DNA of 64,000 nt from Planctomycetota bacterium (GCA_029550925.1 JAKPGL010000007.1:1-64000), one strand, 5' to 3'; numbered from the stretch's first letter, positions 44,203 through 53,409 are shown. Numbers and translations: made by a program. The notes: generated by a model not told the origin, from the sequence alone.

Positions 44203-44939
44203 TTGCTATACTCCTCCGGATCACAATACAGAAAAATATGGCAACGGTCCGATGTTCCAGGAAGTGTTATCCCTAACGTAAACATATACTATAACCTTAT
44301 TATAATCTATTTGCCAGAATAAAAAGACGAAAATTTTAGCATTTTTGTAACATTTTAGCCGAATGCAGACCTTGTCGCTGCCGCACAATCGTCCAATCTA
44401 GGCTTCTTGCAGCCTCTCCTTGGGAGGAATAACAATGTAGTCGCCTCAGAGGACCCTGGGTTGAGAGCTTTCGCGGGAATGACAATTCTGGCAAATTTCG
44501 CCCCAAAATAAGCCTCCTTTGCATTCGGATGAAATGTTACGATGTTTCGAGGTTTTTTTCGGAGATATTTTATAAAAGCAGGCGTTTCCCGCAAAATAGC
44601 CAGGCGGGTTGTATCCAAGCGAACAGGATTGGGCCAAGATGTTCTGTTTGTTAGACTGTACTTTATCCTATCCTGAACGGTATCACCCCTCAAGCAGGCC
44701 AACAAAGGGAGGTGCTAGAGTGTTCTGAGAGTTGACCGCCTTGGCCGCCCTGGTTGGAGGTCTGCCTTGTTTATGGGGGATAGGCCGACGCCGAGGACAT
44801 ACGAAAAACAAGAGTTTTTCTTAGGTTCGACCGTTTCGATCTTAACTCTTGTCTCGTTCCTGTTGCTATCCGTCCGCCCAGCGGTTTGGGATATAAGCAG
44901 CGTCAAAGTGAATCCAAACCTCGAAAAAAGGGATCATCT
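44203..44939. other. Divergent intergenic region with a full MITE copy
   Basis: 737 bp. It holds the element at 44347-44540. The remaining stretch 44541-44939 contains no supported gene and should carry the promoter of the xseA gene. Confidence 0.45.
44347..44540. mobile_element. Second full copy of the MITE-like element
   Basis: The left end at 44347-44367 is the same perfect GTAACATTTTAGCCGAATGC plus A; the right end at 44520-44540 (TGCATTCGGATGAAATGTTA plus C) differs at two positions. The 194-bp length equals that of the 9177 copy, and the interior is clearly homologous (GGCTTCTTGCAGCCTCTCCT, TTGGGAGGAATAACAA). The flanking octamers are not identical, so any target duplication has decayed. 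Confidence 0.75.
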
Positions 44940-46190
44940 ATGGGAGCATCAGTCGGTCCCGACTTGCCGGAAACGATTCTGACGGTCTCCCAATTGACCG
45001 CTGAGATCAAGGACTTGCTAGAAAGCGCGTATCCTCTGGTATGGGTACAAGGAGAGATTTCGAATGTTTCTCGTTCGGCATCTGGGCATTACTACATGGA
45101 CCTAAAAGACCAGTCCGCCCAACTCCGAGCGGTAATGTGGCGGAGCACGGCGAGTCGATTGGCATTCCAATTGCGTGATGGTTTCGAAGTCATCTGCCGG
45201 GGCCGCCTTGAGGTCTATGAGCCGAGAGGCGCTTACCAGTTGGTCGTCGAACAAATCTATCCGAAAGGAGTGGGGGCCTTAGAATTGGCCCTTCGGCAAC
45301 TGCGGGAAAAATTGGCTCGAGAAGGGCTCTTTGATCCTCAGCGAAAGCGGGGTTTACCCCGTTTCGTCCACCGAATTGCTTTGATTACGAGTCCCACCGG
45401 GGCGGCCATTCGTGACTTTCTGGAAGTGCTTCGGAACCGATGGTGGACTGGCCGGTTATGGATTGTGCCCGCTCGGGTCCAGGGCGAAGGCGCCGCGGAA
45501 GAAATGGCCGCCGCCATCGCACTGTTGAATCGCCTTCCTGAACCGCCCCAGTGCATTGTGCTGGCCCGCGGCGGAGGAAGTCTGGAAGACCTTTGGGCCT
45601 TTAACGAAGAGACGTTGGTGCGGGCCATCGTCGCTTCCAAAACGCCGATCGTTACGGGGGTAGGGCATGAGATCGATGTTACCTTGGCCGATCTGGCGGC
45701 CGATCTGCGCGCATTGACTCCGACCCACGCCGCCATGCTTCTTGCGCCGACTAAAGAGGAGTTGCTACAAGAGATCCAAGGATTTCAGAAACGGCTAGCG
45801 GGGTGTTTGCGACATCGGCTCCGCGCGGTGCGAGTGCGGTACGAAGCCCTCGCCTCCAGCCGGGCCTTCCGCCGTCCTTGGGATCGGCTGCACACCTTGG
45901 CTCAAAAAGTAGATGAATATGAAGCCCGATTAAAACGCGCCTTGGGATTTCGAGTAGATCAAGTCGGCCAAAAGATTCGGCTTTTGGCCGCCCAAATCGA
46001 ATCGCTTAGTCCGTTGGCGGTCCTTGGGCGTGGATATTCCCTGACCTGGCGGACGGCGGACCGGCAACTGGTGCGAGACGCCGCCCAATTGCAGCCGGGA
46101 GACGAACTTTTGACTCGTTTCGCCCGCGGCGAAGCCACAAGCCGAGTCGAACAGATCCGGAACTCCTCCCCGACGCTCTCCGAGACCTAA
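44940..46190 (+). CDS. xseA: Exonuclease VII large subunit
   Basis: 416 residues from the ATG at 44940 with AAAGGG about 8 bases upstream; the longer frame to 44886 has no support. The OB-fold region LVWVQGEISNVSRSASGHYYMDLKD is diagnostic, as is the later RGGGSLEDLWAFNEE. Length is normal for XseA, which with small subunit XseB degrades single-stranded DNA to oligonucleotides. XseB (about 80 residues) is not found nearby. The C-terminus contains SPLAVLGRGYSLT, also conserved. The gene is monocistronic, with the converging efpL downstream. Confidence 0.95.
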   Translation: MGASVGPDLPETILTVSQLTAEIKDLLESAYPLVWVQGEISNVSRSASGHYYMDLKDQSAQLRAVMWRSTASRLAFQLRDGFEVICRGRLEVYEPRGAYQLVVEQIYPKGVGALELALRQLREKLAREGLFDPQRKRGLPRFVHRIALITSPTGAAIRDFLEVLRNRWWTGRLWIVPARVQGEGAAEEMAAAIALLNRLPEPPQCIVLARGGGSLEDLWAFNEETLVRAIVASKTPIVTGVGHEIDVTLADLAADLRALTPTHAAMLLAPTKEELLQEIQGFQKRLAGCLRHRLRAVRVRYEALASSRAFRRPWDRLHTLAQKVDEYEARLKRALGFRVDQVGQKIRLLAAQIESLSPLAVLGRGYSLTWRTADRQLVRDAAQLQPGDELLTRFARGEATSRVEQIRNSSPTLSET

Positions 46191-46341
46191 ATGGGGAAAA
46201 CCTCCCCGATCAATGCCTCCCCGATCAATGCCTCGCTCTCGTGGCGGGCCGATATGTCAGCCCCTATGGGCAAGCCGGGAGCGTAAAAGCAGAAAGCAGT
46301 AGTTAGATTCCAGAGGATGCAACGAATGGGCGAAATGGGCA

Positions 46342-46905
46342 TTACGCCCGGGAGAGATACTCGCCGGTTCGAGTATCGACCTTGACCAATTCGCCCGGTT
46401 CGAGATATTCCGGTACTTGCACTATCAGACCGGTTTCCAATTTGGCGGGTTTGGTCCGCGAAGTGGCGGAGTTGCCTCGGACGCCCGGTTCACACTCCAC
46501 CACCCGGAGCGTTACCGTCCAAGGGACCTGAATGCTCACACACTCGCCGTTAAAGATCAATGCTTGAACGCCTTCCAACTCTTCGGTTACATACTGCATT
46601 TGCTCGGCGATGACCTCCTGGGGGAGGGCGTAGTCGTTATAATCCGTCTGGTCGAGAAAATGATGATGCGAGGCGTCGGAATAGATGTATTTGACCGGAC
46701 GACGGATGAAATCCGCTTCTTCCAGCGACTCGCCGCCGCGAAGGGTAATATCGACCTTTTGCCGGGTGATCAAGTTACGCGCCCTATATTTATAGAACGT
46801 CTGAGCGCCACGGGCCGAAGGACTCTGCACCGAAACCGTCTCGATCAGACAAGGGGCATCGTTATACACGACAATAACGCCTGGTTTAATATCTTTGGCT
46901 ATCAT
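46342..46905 (-). CDS. efpL: Elongation factor P-like protein EfpL
   Basis: 187 residues from the ATG at 46905, with GGAAAGG upstream; an ATG four codons earlier has no spacing to a site. The N-terminal loop SPSARGAQT has Arg where EF-P has its modified Lys, as in EfpL (YeiP). The C-terminal SRTKPAKLETGLIVQVPEYLEPGE is the KOW/OB hallmark of the family. EfpL acts on the ribosome to relieve stalling, as EF-P does. A true EF-P gene is not in view. An upstream TIR-bounded element (46959-47207) sits directly before its promoter region. Confidence 0.9.
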   Translation of the reverse strand: MIAKDIKPGVIVVYNDAPCLIETVSVQSPSARGAQTFYKYRARNLITRQKVDITLRGGESLEEADFIRRPVKYIYSDASHHHFLDQTDYNDYALPQEVIAEQMQYVTEELEGVQALIFNGECVSIQVPWTVTLRVVECEPGVRGNSATSRTKPAKLETGLIVQVPEYLEPGELVKVDTRTGEYLSRA

Positions 46906-46958
46906 CGAAAAGATCATCCTTTCCGAAAGTCTTTATATGGTTTCCGCCGGGAAAAAGA

Positions 46959-47207
46959 GTAATACTTTAACCGTTCGAAGGGATGTCTATTCTGGAATTA
47001 TCTAGGGAAACCTCCCTTGTCATTCCCGCTCTAGCGGGAATCCAGAAATTCTGCCTCTCCTGACCGCACCAAGAGGCCGCACTGCGCCTCGTCCGCAAAG
47101 GCGAGGGTTGCCCGGAACGCTAGTCCGGTGGTTGCCCGGCCGGGTAAGGGGGAACGGGACTGCTGCTTGCGAAGGGATGACCTTTGGCCATTCGGCTAAA
47201 ATGATAC
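46959..47207. repeat. Dispersed TIR-bounded element upstream of efpL
   Basis: The left end GTAATACTTTAACCGTTCGA (46959 on) and right end CCATTCGGCTAAAATGATAC (47188-47207) are imperfect inverted repeats. A dRS3-like palindrome is inside. No flanking duplication is visible. Confidence 0.5.
47019..47045. repeat. dRS3-like palindrome
   Basis: GTCATTCCCGC, TCTA, GCGGGAATCCAG, like the copies at 8981 and 34496. Confidence 0.7.
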
Positions 47208-47214
47208 CAACGTT

Positions 47215-47694
47215 TTACACAAAGGTTCCGGACTGGGGATCGACAGCGATCCCGCCCGTCAGATTGGCCAGCGATTCCAACACAATCAGCAACGTACTCG
47301 GATCCAGCATGTCTTCGTCGTCTTCCTCGTCGAGAACTTGTTCAAAATGCAGGACTTCGAATCGGGCGGTAGCCCGCCGGAGTTTTTCCAGACGTGCTCG
47401 GTCTCCTTTAGAACAATCCGGGCCGGCCAGTTCCCGGAAAAGTTCTTCCGCCTCTTCGGTAACTTCTTTGCCGGCGGTGTAGCAAATATCTAGGGCCGCA
47501 AAATCGTCCGGCGAAAGCACCGTCATAGAGGAAAATCGGCCTCGGCCGTCGGCCTCTTGGTTCCGAAAGATCAAGCGACATTGCAGGCTTTCCAACGCCT
47601 CTTCGACCTGTTCCAACGTGGGCCGATTCCGTGCGTCAAACAACACGAAATAGGTTTCCCGCCACCGATACTGAGTATCTTCGAACATGGACAT
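47215..47694 (-). CDS. Uncharacterised acidic protein, possibly planctomycete-specific
   Basis: 159 residues. I do not recognise a family. The N-terminal half (RWRETYFVLFDARNRPTLEQVEEAL, SMTVLSPDDFAALDICY) looks like an alpha/beta fold; the C-terminal half is acidic and helical (LDEEDDEDMLDPSTLL). No signal peptide or membrane helix, so it is probably cytoplasmic. It lies 164 bp after proC on the same strand and may be transcribed with it. Confidence 0.6.
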   Translation of the reverse strand: MSMFEDTQYRWRETYFVLFDARNRPTLEQVEEALESLQCRLIFRNQEADGRGRFSSMTVLSPDDFAALDICYTAGKEVTEEAEELFRELAGPDCSKGDRARLEKLRRATARFEVLHFEQVLDEEDDEDMLDPSTLLIVLESLANLTGGIAVDPQSGTFV

Positions 47695-47858
47695 AGGCCA
47701 CGGGACTCCCTAAAACCAAGAAAAGAATGGTCCCCACCGTCCGGCCCCTTGGGAACAGAAAAACCACGTCTTCCCGTTGCCAGGACTTCCAAAGCCGGAT
47801 TGCCCTCCTTCAGATATTGGAAAAATCTCTCCCGCAGCAACACACGCCTTGGTAAGGA

Positions 47859-48674
47859 TCAGAACCATTGGGCCAATTCCGCACTGCGCCGGGCAGCCGC
47901 CTCCACCGCCTCCATCAACGTCGCCCGCAGACCGCCGCGTTCCAAGGCATGAAGTCCCATGATTGTGGTTCCGCCGGGGCTGGCCACCCGATCTTTTAAC
48001 ACCGCCGGATGTTCTCCCGTGGCAATGACCATCTGCGCAGCCCCCAACAAGGTATGGGCCGCCAAACCGACGGCCACCTCCCGAGGCAATCCCAATCGGA
48101 CGCCCGCGTCGGCTAATGCCTCCAAAATGACGAATCCAAAAGCAGGCCCGGAGCCGGAAAGTCCCGTTACCGCGTCCATCCAGGCTTCTTGAACCTGATA
48201 GGTTTGGCCCACCGCCCCAAAAAGTCGAGCCGTCAACCGGCCATCCGCTTCGGCGGCGGCAGGTCCCAGGCAATACGCAGAGACGCCGCACCCCACCAAG
48301 CAGGGGGTATTGGGCATCACCCGGACAATCCGGATGCTCGGCCCCAAAGCCTGTTGCAACTTCTCCAATCGAAGCCCCGCCACTATCGAAAGTACTAAGT
48401 GTTGGGGAGTCAGTTTTCCTCGGAGTTCCTCTAAAACCCTTCCCGCATGTTGAGGTTTCACCGCCAGCACAATCACCTGGGATTGCTGAAGCACTTCCAG
48501 ATTATTGGCTATTGTAGGGGCTTGAGTGGCCTGGGTAAATCGTTTCCTCGCCTCTTCCGAGGGGTCCGAGGCTACAAGACTGCCCGGTCGGACCAATTCC
48601 GCCCGAATCCACCCACACGCCAGCGCCGTGGCCATCTGCCCGGCCCCGATCAACCCGATCCGCTCGGTGAGCAT
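47859..48674 (-). CDS. proC: Pyrroline-5-carboxylate reductase
   Basis: 271 residues, normal for ProC. The Rossmann loop GLIGAGQMATAL is at the N-terminus. The middle motif RVMPNTPCLVGCGVSAY and the C-terminal block TGLSGSGPAFGF, later VASPGGTTIMGLHALE, are the family signature. It makes proline from pyrroline-5-carboxylate with NAD(P)H in the cytoplasm. The gene is transcribed toward the uncharacterised protein at 47215. Confidence 0.96.
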   Translation of the reverse strand: MLTERIGLIGAGQMATALACGWIRAELVRPGSLVASDPSEEARKRFTQATQAPTIANNLEVLQQSQVIVLAVKPQHAGRVLEELRGKLTPQHLVLSIVAGLRLEKLQQALGPSIRIVRVMPNTPCLVGCGVSAYCLGPAAAEADGRLTARLFGAVGQTYQVQEAWMDAVTGLSGSGPAFGFVILEALADAGVRLGLPREVAVGLAAHTLLGAAQMVIATGEHPAVLKDRVASPGGTTIMGLHALERGGLRATLMEAVEAAARRSAELAQWF

Positions 48675-49202
48675 AAGTCTGGGATTGCTCCTTGGGGGTC
48701 TTTAGGAAAGACAAGTCGCTCGGATGGACCACCGTCTCCCAGACGGTAAATCCAAGCCAGTCTGAAAGACTGGGTTACCACGCAATAACTCTAACTCTGA
48801 CGTTTTGCCAAAGCGTTCTACCCTGATCCGTTTTTTGCCCTTTTATGCTATTGCCCCCCCGCCTTTTTGTAAAGCACCCCCCGCATGGAGATAAAACCGA
48901 TAGGGGGGACTCTGTAGAAACAACTCTTTTGTGGCACCTGAAAAACGGTCCGGGTGTCTGCGCCTTCTCTAAAACAGCATCATACCACCCGCCCAGCTAA
49001 AATGGCCCGCCGCTCCAAGGAATACTGTCTGTTAGAAGAGGATGCTGATCAGAGAAGAGAGATAGCCAGCCGCTTCTCCCCGTCTGAGATATACGGGATT
49101 CCAAGACACTCTAACAGACTGCGCGACAAAAGGTTACAGCCTGCCAGAGCATGTTACCCCATACAGGCACACAGTCCGGGGTGCCCACCCGCTCTCAGCC
49201 TT
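48675..49202. other. Intergenic, palindromes near proC start
   Basis: 528 bp between two minus-strand genes. Two palindromes at 48731-48773 lie upstream of proC. The rest (48780-49200) shows no supported gene; a plus-strand frame there overlaps the next gene and looks like a shadow. Confidence 0.4.
48731..48773. repeat. Pair of CCGTCT/CAGTCT-type palindromes
   Basis: ACCGTCTCCCAGACGGT (48731-48747) and CCAGTCTGAAAGACTGG (48757-48773) match the cluster at 13689-13773 in sequence and spacing. Confidence 0.65.
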
Positions 49203-49862
49203 TTAATGCATGACAGCAGCGTCCTGGGCAAAATCCCGATACGGGTCGTAGCCATAGAAATATCGCCCCACACACTCGGCCAAATGGGCGATAAACTCCC
49301 GTCGGAACTGGGCCTCCGGCTTTTCCCATGCGGGAATACTATGATTCGGTGGATAGCGGATTTGCGGCAAAGCGCGTTCAAAGACCACTTTGCCGCCTGC
49401 TGCGCAGTCGATTACCTTGACCGTGAGGCTGGCTTTCCCTTGATAGAGGGTTTGGCTTTGGTAGAGATTGAATTCCTCTAAATCCACCCCGACGACTATG
49501 TCTGCCTGGAGGGCTTTGCCGATATCGATATACTCATCCCAACTGTTTTGGTCCATCCAATTTTCCACTTTTTGAGAAGAAACCACCTGAATTTTGGAAA
49601 CATTTTGTTGCAGCAGGGTGCTAATCTGCCGGGCTAAATCCCGGGCTGCCGTGCTATTGCGTACCTGCATGGCGACCATCGGCTGGCAAACCACCACCAC
49701 CTTTTTGCCCTTCAGGCCGTTGAACTCGGCAGGTACGTCGGTTCCCCGGAGTAGATAGGCGGCGGTGGTCAGTGCTCCCATACACCCCGCCGAAACCGCC
49801 AGGAGCAATCCCCCACAAACGCCTACCACTCCCCAAAGACCCACCGATTGTTTGCCATCCAT
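49203..49862 (-). CDS. Putative lipoprotein of unknown function
   Basis: 219 residues from the ATG at 49862; the frame extends to 49934 but the extra residues would make the leader atypical. A leader with lipobox AVSAGC (cysteine near 26) marks a lipoprotein. The mature part has an alternating strand-helix pattern starting with KKVVVVCQPMVAMQ and resembles a Rossmann-like half, but I do not recognise the family. It is probably anchored in the outer or cytoplasmic membrane, facing the periplasm. Confidence 0.6.
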   Translation of the reverse strand: MDGKQSVGLWGVVGVCGGLLLAVSAGCMGALTTAAYLLRGTDVPAEFNGLKGKKVVVVCQPMVAMQVRNSTAARDLARQISTLLQQNVSKIQVVSSQKVENWMDQNSWDEYIDIGKALQADIVVGVDLEEFNLYQSQTLYQGKASLTVKVIDCAAGGKVVFERALPQIRYPPNHSIPAWEKPEAQFRREFIAHLAECVGRYFYGYDPYRDFAQDAAVMH

Positions 49863-50376
49863 AGCGCCAACTCGCTTTAGAGAAAAAAGGAGATTGGAAA
49901 GATAAAAAAGAAGTAGGAAAAGTTTGCCCCTCATCCCCCATTCGATGGGAAAACGCCCTGCTCAGACACTCCATCCAGGAGGGCAGGAGCCTACCTTAAA
50001 AACTCCCTCAAAGCAAGAGCGGTTTTTACGTCAATGCCTTCTGATAATCTTTTCCCGCTGCGGCAAAGGCTGGGACAGAATGAAAATACTAAGGATCGTG
50101 CTAAGGGGAATTTCCCCCCAGGCTCCAGATTGACGAATGGGCCGCATCATGTTAAAAGAAAAAATCTTGGGCCTTATCGAGAAGATGAGGCTGGTGTATC
50201 AGTAACTCAACGAATTGGCAATCTAGGAAACTTAAAACAGATAGATAAACTAAAAGGCTTTTAAATCCGATTCCCTGGATCCACTTTCGACCTAGGAATC
50301 GGCAGTTTTGGAAGAGTTGGTTTCTAAAATACTAAATACTAACGTTAGGACACCCTATTGATTGAGGAGAGCTCGT
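49863..50376. other. Divergent AT-richer intergenic region
   Basis: 514 bp between a minus-strand lipoprotein gene and a plus-strand small gene. Short plus-strand frames (such as 50034-50264) have no domain or ribosome-binding site. Promoters for both sides should be here. Confidence 0.35.
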
Positions 50377-50562
50377 GTGGGAATCATTGAAAGGAAAAGA
50401 GAACTCCGACGGCGTCGGCATCGAAGAGAGAAATTGCGTCGATGGGCGCGACGGTTAGCCAAAGCCACTGCCTCCGAAAAGGCCCTGATCGCTCAAAAGA
50501 TTCGCGCCCTAACGCCTGGGTATCTTCAGGTGTTGAAAAACTTCGGTCTGGAAGAACGCTGA
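50377..50562 (+). CDS. Small basic protein, DUF6800-like
   Basis: 61 residues from a GTG at 50377 with GAGGAG 7 bases upstream. The sequence is strongly basic (ERKRELRRRRHRREKLRRW), helical, and matches my memory of the DUF6800 small proteins of planctomycetes. It could bind nucleic acid or the ribosome, but no function is established. A short palindrome AAGTTTCC-T-GGAAACTT (50562-50578) overlaps the stop. Confidence 0.65.
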   Translation: MGIIERKRELRRRRHRREKLRRWARRLAKATASEKALIAQKIRALTPGYLQVLKNFGLEER

Positions 50563-50578
50563 AGTTTCCTGGAAACTT
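50562..50578 (+). terminator. Possible palindromic terminator
   Basis: AAGTTTCC, T, GGAAACTT overlaps the stop codon of the DUF6800-like gene. The one-base loop makes a good hairpin unlikely, and no T-run follows, so this is weak. Confidence 0.25.
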
Positions 50579-50771
50579 TAGGGAAAGAAAGGATTTTGCC
50601 TGCGTCTGGTCCCCGGGAACGGAAGAACGTTTTGGGTAAGCAGTCGGGGGCGAGCAACGAGCAGGGTCCGAAGCGGAGAGGACGTGGGCTAAAACCAAAC
50701 CCCGGTCTGGATGGCCTTCTGGAAAAGATAGACTCGATCCGGTTAGGCGAGGACAGGGGACTTGCTGTGTT

Positions 50772-51299
50772 CTAATCGAAATACCCGGGCAAATCCGGCC
50801 ATATCAGCCCTGTGGGTTCATGATACAGCCAGCCTCCCACGCCGCTGGGAGCGGTTGGGGGATTCGTCGAGGCGGCAGTTACAACATTGACTCCGGTATA
50901 GGGATTCGGAGGAATTCCAGCGGGTAGATATGGGCCATAGGGATGGTTTTTTCCGGCGGGGCCGGGTTCTCCTTCTCCGTTGGTAGATTCGAGGAGTTGA
51001 GGGAGGGTACCTTCAAAAAGGACGGGCGATCTCCCCCCATGCTCAATCCGATATTTTTGGATTTGCATCCGAAGGGTATAGAGGGTTTGGTCTAAAGCGG
51101 AGCCTTTTGCTTGGTTGGAGGCCTTCGAGACCACCGGATACCCAATGGCGGAGGCCATTGCCCAAATGACCACCGCTAATAGCCCGTCCAGAAAAGTAAA
51201 ATCCCCTTGGCGATACCGAAGGCAAGCCAAGATGTAGGCCCCTGTTGCCAAGGCACCTAGAGCGATCGCCGCCAGGAAATGGCTCCCTTCAATACCCAT
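50772..51299 (-). CDS. Degenerate type II secretion pseudopilin-like protein (GspG-like)
   Basis: 175 residues. A first hydrophobic helix (about 8-27) precedes a second one that starts with FTFLDGLLAVVI at 34-45. This resembles the prepilin motif, but the conserved Glu at position 5 is Asp, and Asp rather than Gly precedes the phenylalanine. The C-terminal region (LYTLRMQIQKYRIEHGGRSP, then PYGPYLPAGIPPNP, and GWLYHEPTGLIWPD) is like GspG. It is probably membrane-bound but may not be processed by a prepilin peptidase. Confidence 0.7.
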   Translation of the reverse strand: MGIEGSHFLAAIALGALATGAYILACLRYRQGDFTFLDGLLAVVIWAMASAIGYPVVSKASNQAKGSALDQTLYTLRMQIQKYRIEHGGRSPVLFEGTLPQLLESTNGEGEPGPAGKNHPYGPYLPAGIPPNPYTGVNVVTAASTNPPTAPSGVGGWLYHEPTGLIWPDLPGYFD

Positions 51300-51753
51300 A
51301 CGTGATGACCCAAGCGGAGATGAGCGAACTAGTACTCCCGAGAAGGGTTTGGCAAAACGCCCCTCGTTTTAGTGTATCTTTATAACTCTGAAGGAGTATT
51401 GTTCATCTTCCTCCCCCTCCTCAAATTTACGGTATGCTCCGTTAGAAAGAGGTATAAGAATGAGGTAAATTCTCAAATTTCTGAAGAAATCCATATATCA
51501 CTAAAATAATTGAATTAGTAGTATTTCAACGGAGTGAAAAGACTATCTAAATTTTTGGCGGGAATAAGCCCGATTGGCACTGCCGTGCAAGCGGCAGTCC
51601 AGGCTTCTTTCCGCGGCCTGTTTCCTGGGTTCCTTTGGGCTGTTGGGTACCGGGGTAGCAGGTCCATAGGCTTTCTGGACCCCGCCTTTATGGGGATGAC
51701 AAGAAAGGGTTCTTTTTACCTTGAGCCTTTAGCCCCAGCCTGGAATCGCTTCT
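51300..51753. other. Divergent intergenic region with a repeat end
   Basis: 454 bp, AT-rich around 51370-51530. TAGTATTTCAACGGAGTGAA (51519-51538) resembles a left repeat end, and a GGCACTGCCGTGCAAGCGGC stretch follows, but no matching right end is visible. No gene is supported. Confidence 0.35.
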
Positions 51754-53409
51754 ATGAATACCCCCCAGGAAAGCCCCCTTCTATCGGCGGCATCGGAGAA
51801 AAGCCCGCCCTCGGATTTCCAGATAGAATTCCCGCCTAGGAGTGTGTTGGGGGTATTGGCTCGGCTTGGGCCCGGGTTGATTATTGCAGCGGCTATTGTT
51901 GGTTCTGGGGAGTTGATTTTAACCCCCAAAACGGGGGCGCAGGCGGGGTTCAGCTTGTTGTGGCTGATTATCCTGGGCTGTGTGATCAAGGTGTTTGTGC
52001 AGGTGGAATTGGGGCGGTATGCAATTTCTTCCAGCCAGGCCACCATGGATGCTTTGCAAGAGGTACCCGGTCCCCGGTTGCTGGGGACTCGGTGGATTCT
52101 GTGGTATTGGCTGGTGATGTTCACCGTAAGCATTGCCCAGTTGGGGGGGATTGTACATGGGGTGGGGCAGTCGCTAGCCATCAGCCTGCCGATCAGCGGC
52201 GATTTCAAACACCTTTTGGAGGAACAAATCGCCTGGGACGCCGCAGCTTGGGAGTACTTGCAACAGATGCCGGAGGAAGACAAAAGGGCCTTGGCCAGTC
52301 GGGATGCCACGGTACGGCAATCGGCCCGGGAGCGTATCCGGGCCTGTTTGGAACAGGCGATAGGTCGGCCTCGGCCAAAAGCCCAGGATCGGCCCACCCA
52401 GGATGACATTGTTTGGGCTGGCTTGGTTACCGTGGTTACCATTGGACTTTTAGTGGTGGGTCGATACGGCTTGGTGCAGAATGTGTCGGCCTTTTTGGTG
52501 GCGGCGTTTACCGGGGTAACCATTTTTTGTGTGGCGGCGTTGCAGCGGACCGAATACGCTATTGGCTGGGCGGACCTGATCGAAGGATTCAAAGGTCGTA
52601 CGCCTCGGTGGGAGGAATTGACCCATTCCTTGATGGCCCTAGTGCGGAGCGAACCGAAAAATGCGGTCGCCACGGCTCTGGCCGCCTTCGGCATTATCGG
52701 CGTCGGCGCCAATGAATTGATTTCGTACCCTTACTGGTGCATTGAAAAGGGCTACGCCCGATGGACGGGGCCTCGAACTTCGAATTCGTCTTGGATCCAG
52801 CGCGCCCAAGGCTGGATGCGAGTCATGCGATGGGATTCTTTTCTTTCGATGGCAATCTATACATTTGCTACGGTTGCCTTTTACATTCTGGGAGCGGCGG
52901 TGCTCTATCGAGAAGGGCTTGATCCGGAAGGCAATCAGATGGTCTATGCGCTGAGCCAGCCTTATGTGAAGGTCTTTGGACCCTGGGCGCATTGGGTGTT
53001 TCTATTTGGCGCTTTTGCCGTGCTTTATTCCACCTTTTTTGTAGCGAATGCGGGACACGCCCTGGTGGCGACCGATGCGGTGAAGGTGTTCGGCGTGGGC
53101 GCCCGGGATCCGAAAACTCGCCGACGTTGGGTGAAAGGTTTCTGTGTGTTTTTGCCAAGTTTGGCGTTGGCGTTTTGTTTGTGGCTTCGGCGTCCGGAAA
53201 AACTCATCTTGGCCAGCGGGGTGATGCAGGGGATCATGCTCCCCATGTTGGCGGGGGCCGCGTTGTATTATCGCTATCGGCGGTGCGACGAACGGATTCG
53301 GCCTGGTCGGCTGTGGGACCTCTTTCTGTGGATTTCGGCCCTAGGGATGTTGGTGGCGGGGCTTTGGACTGCTTGGAACGAGCTGTTGCCCGTCCTGCAA
53401 AGAGGATGA
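51754..53409 (+). CDS. Nramp-family-like transporter lacking the canonical metal motifs
   Basis: 551 residues with about eleven transmembrane helices. The first helix (GPGLIIAAAIVGSGELILT) aligns with Nramp TM1, but the DPGN metal motif is replaced by GSGE. The TM6 counterpart (GIIGVGANELISYPYW) lacks the MPH motif. The overall fold assignment is from helix 1, GAQAGFSLLW and length. Proteins of this type may carry another cation or solute. It is plus strand, convergent with the BASS gene, with a 16-bp inverted repeat between them. Confidence 0.78.
   Translation: MNTPQESPLLSAASEKSPPSDFQIEFPPRSVLGVLARLGPGLIIAAAIVGSGELILTPKTGAQAGFSLLWLIILGCVIKVFVQVELGRYAISSSQATMDALQEVPGPRLLGTRWILWYWLVMFTVSIAQLGGIVHGVGQSLAISLPISGDFKHLLEEQIAWDAAAWEYLQQMPEEDKRALASRDATVRQSARERIRACLEQAIGRPRPKAQDRPTQDDIVWAGLVTVVTIGLLVVGRYGLVQNVSAFLVAAFTGVTIFCVAALQRTEYAIGWADLIEGFKGRTPRWEELTHSLMALVRSEPKNAVATALAAFGIIGVGANELISYPYWCIEKGYARWTGPRTSNSSWIQRAQGWMRVMRWDSFLSMAIYTFATVAFYILGAAVLYREGLDPEGNQMVYALSQPYVKVFGPWAHWVFLFGAFAVLYSTFFVANAGHALVATDAVKVFGVGARDPKTRRRWVKGFCVFLPSLALAFCLWLRRPEKLILASGVMQGIMLPMLAGAALYYRYRRCDERIRPGRLWDLFLWISALGMLVAGLWTAWNELLPVLQRG

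Larger units (their letters stand above)
46906..47214. other. Repeat-bearing spacer upstream of efpL
   Basis: 309 bp filled mostly by the element at 46959-47207. The efpL promoter must lie within the element or in the 54 bases between it and the start. Confidence 0.45.

Noticed and set aside
48954-49481. 175-codon plus-strand frame
   Set aside because: Its second half is antisense to the lipoprotein gene, and the first half has no conserved feature.
50034-50264. 76-codon plus-strand frame upstream of the DUF6800-like gene
   Set aside because: It has no ribosome-binding site or domain and lies in AT-rich promoter-like DNA.
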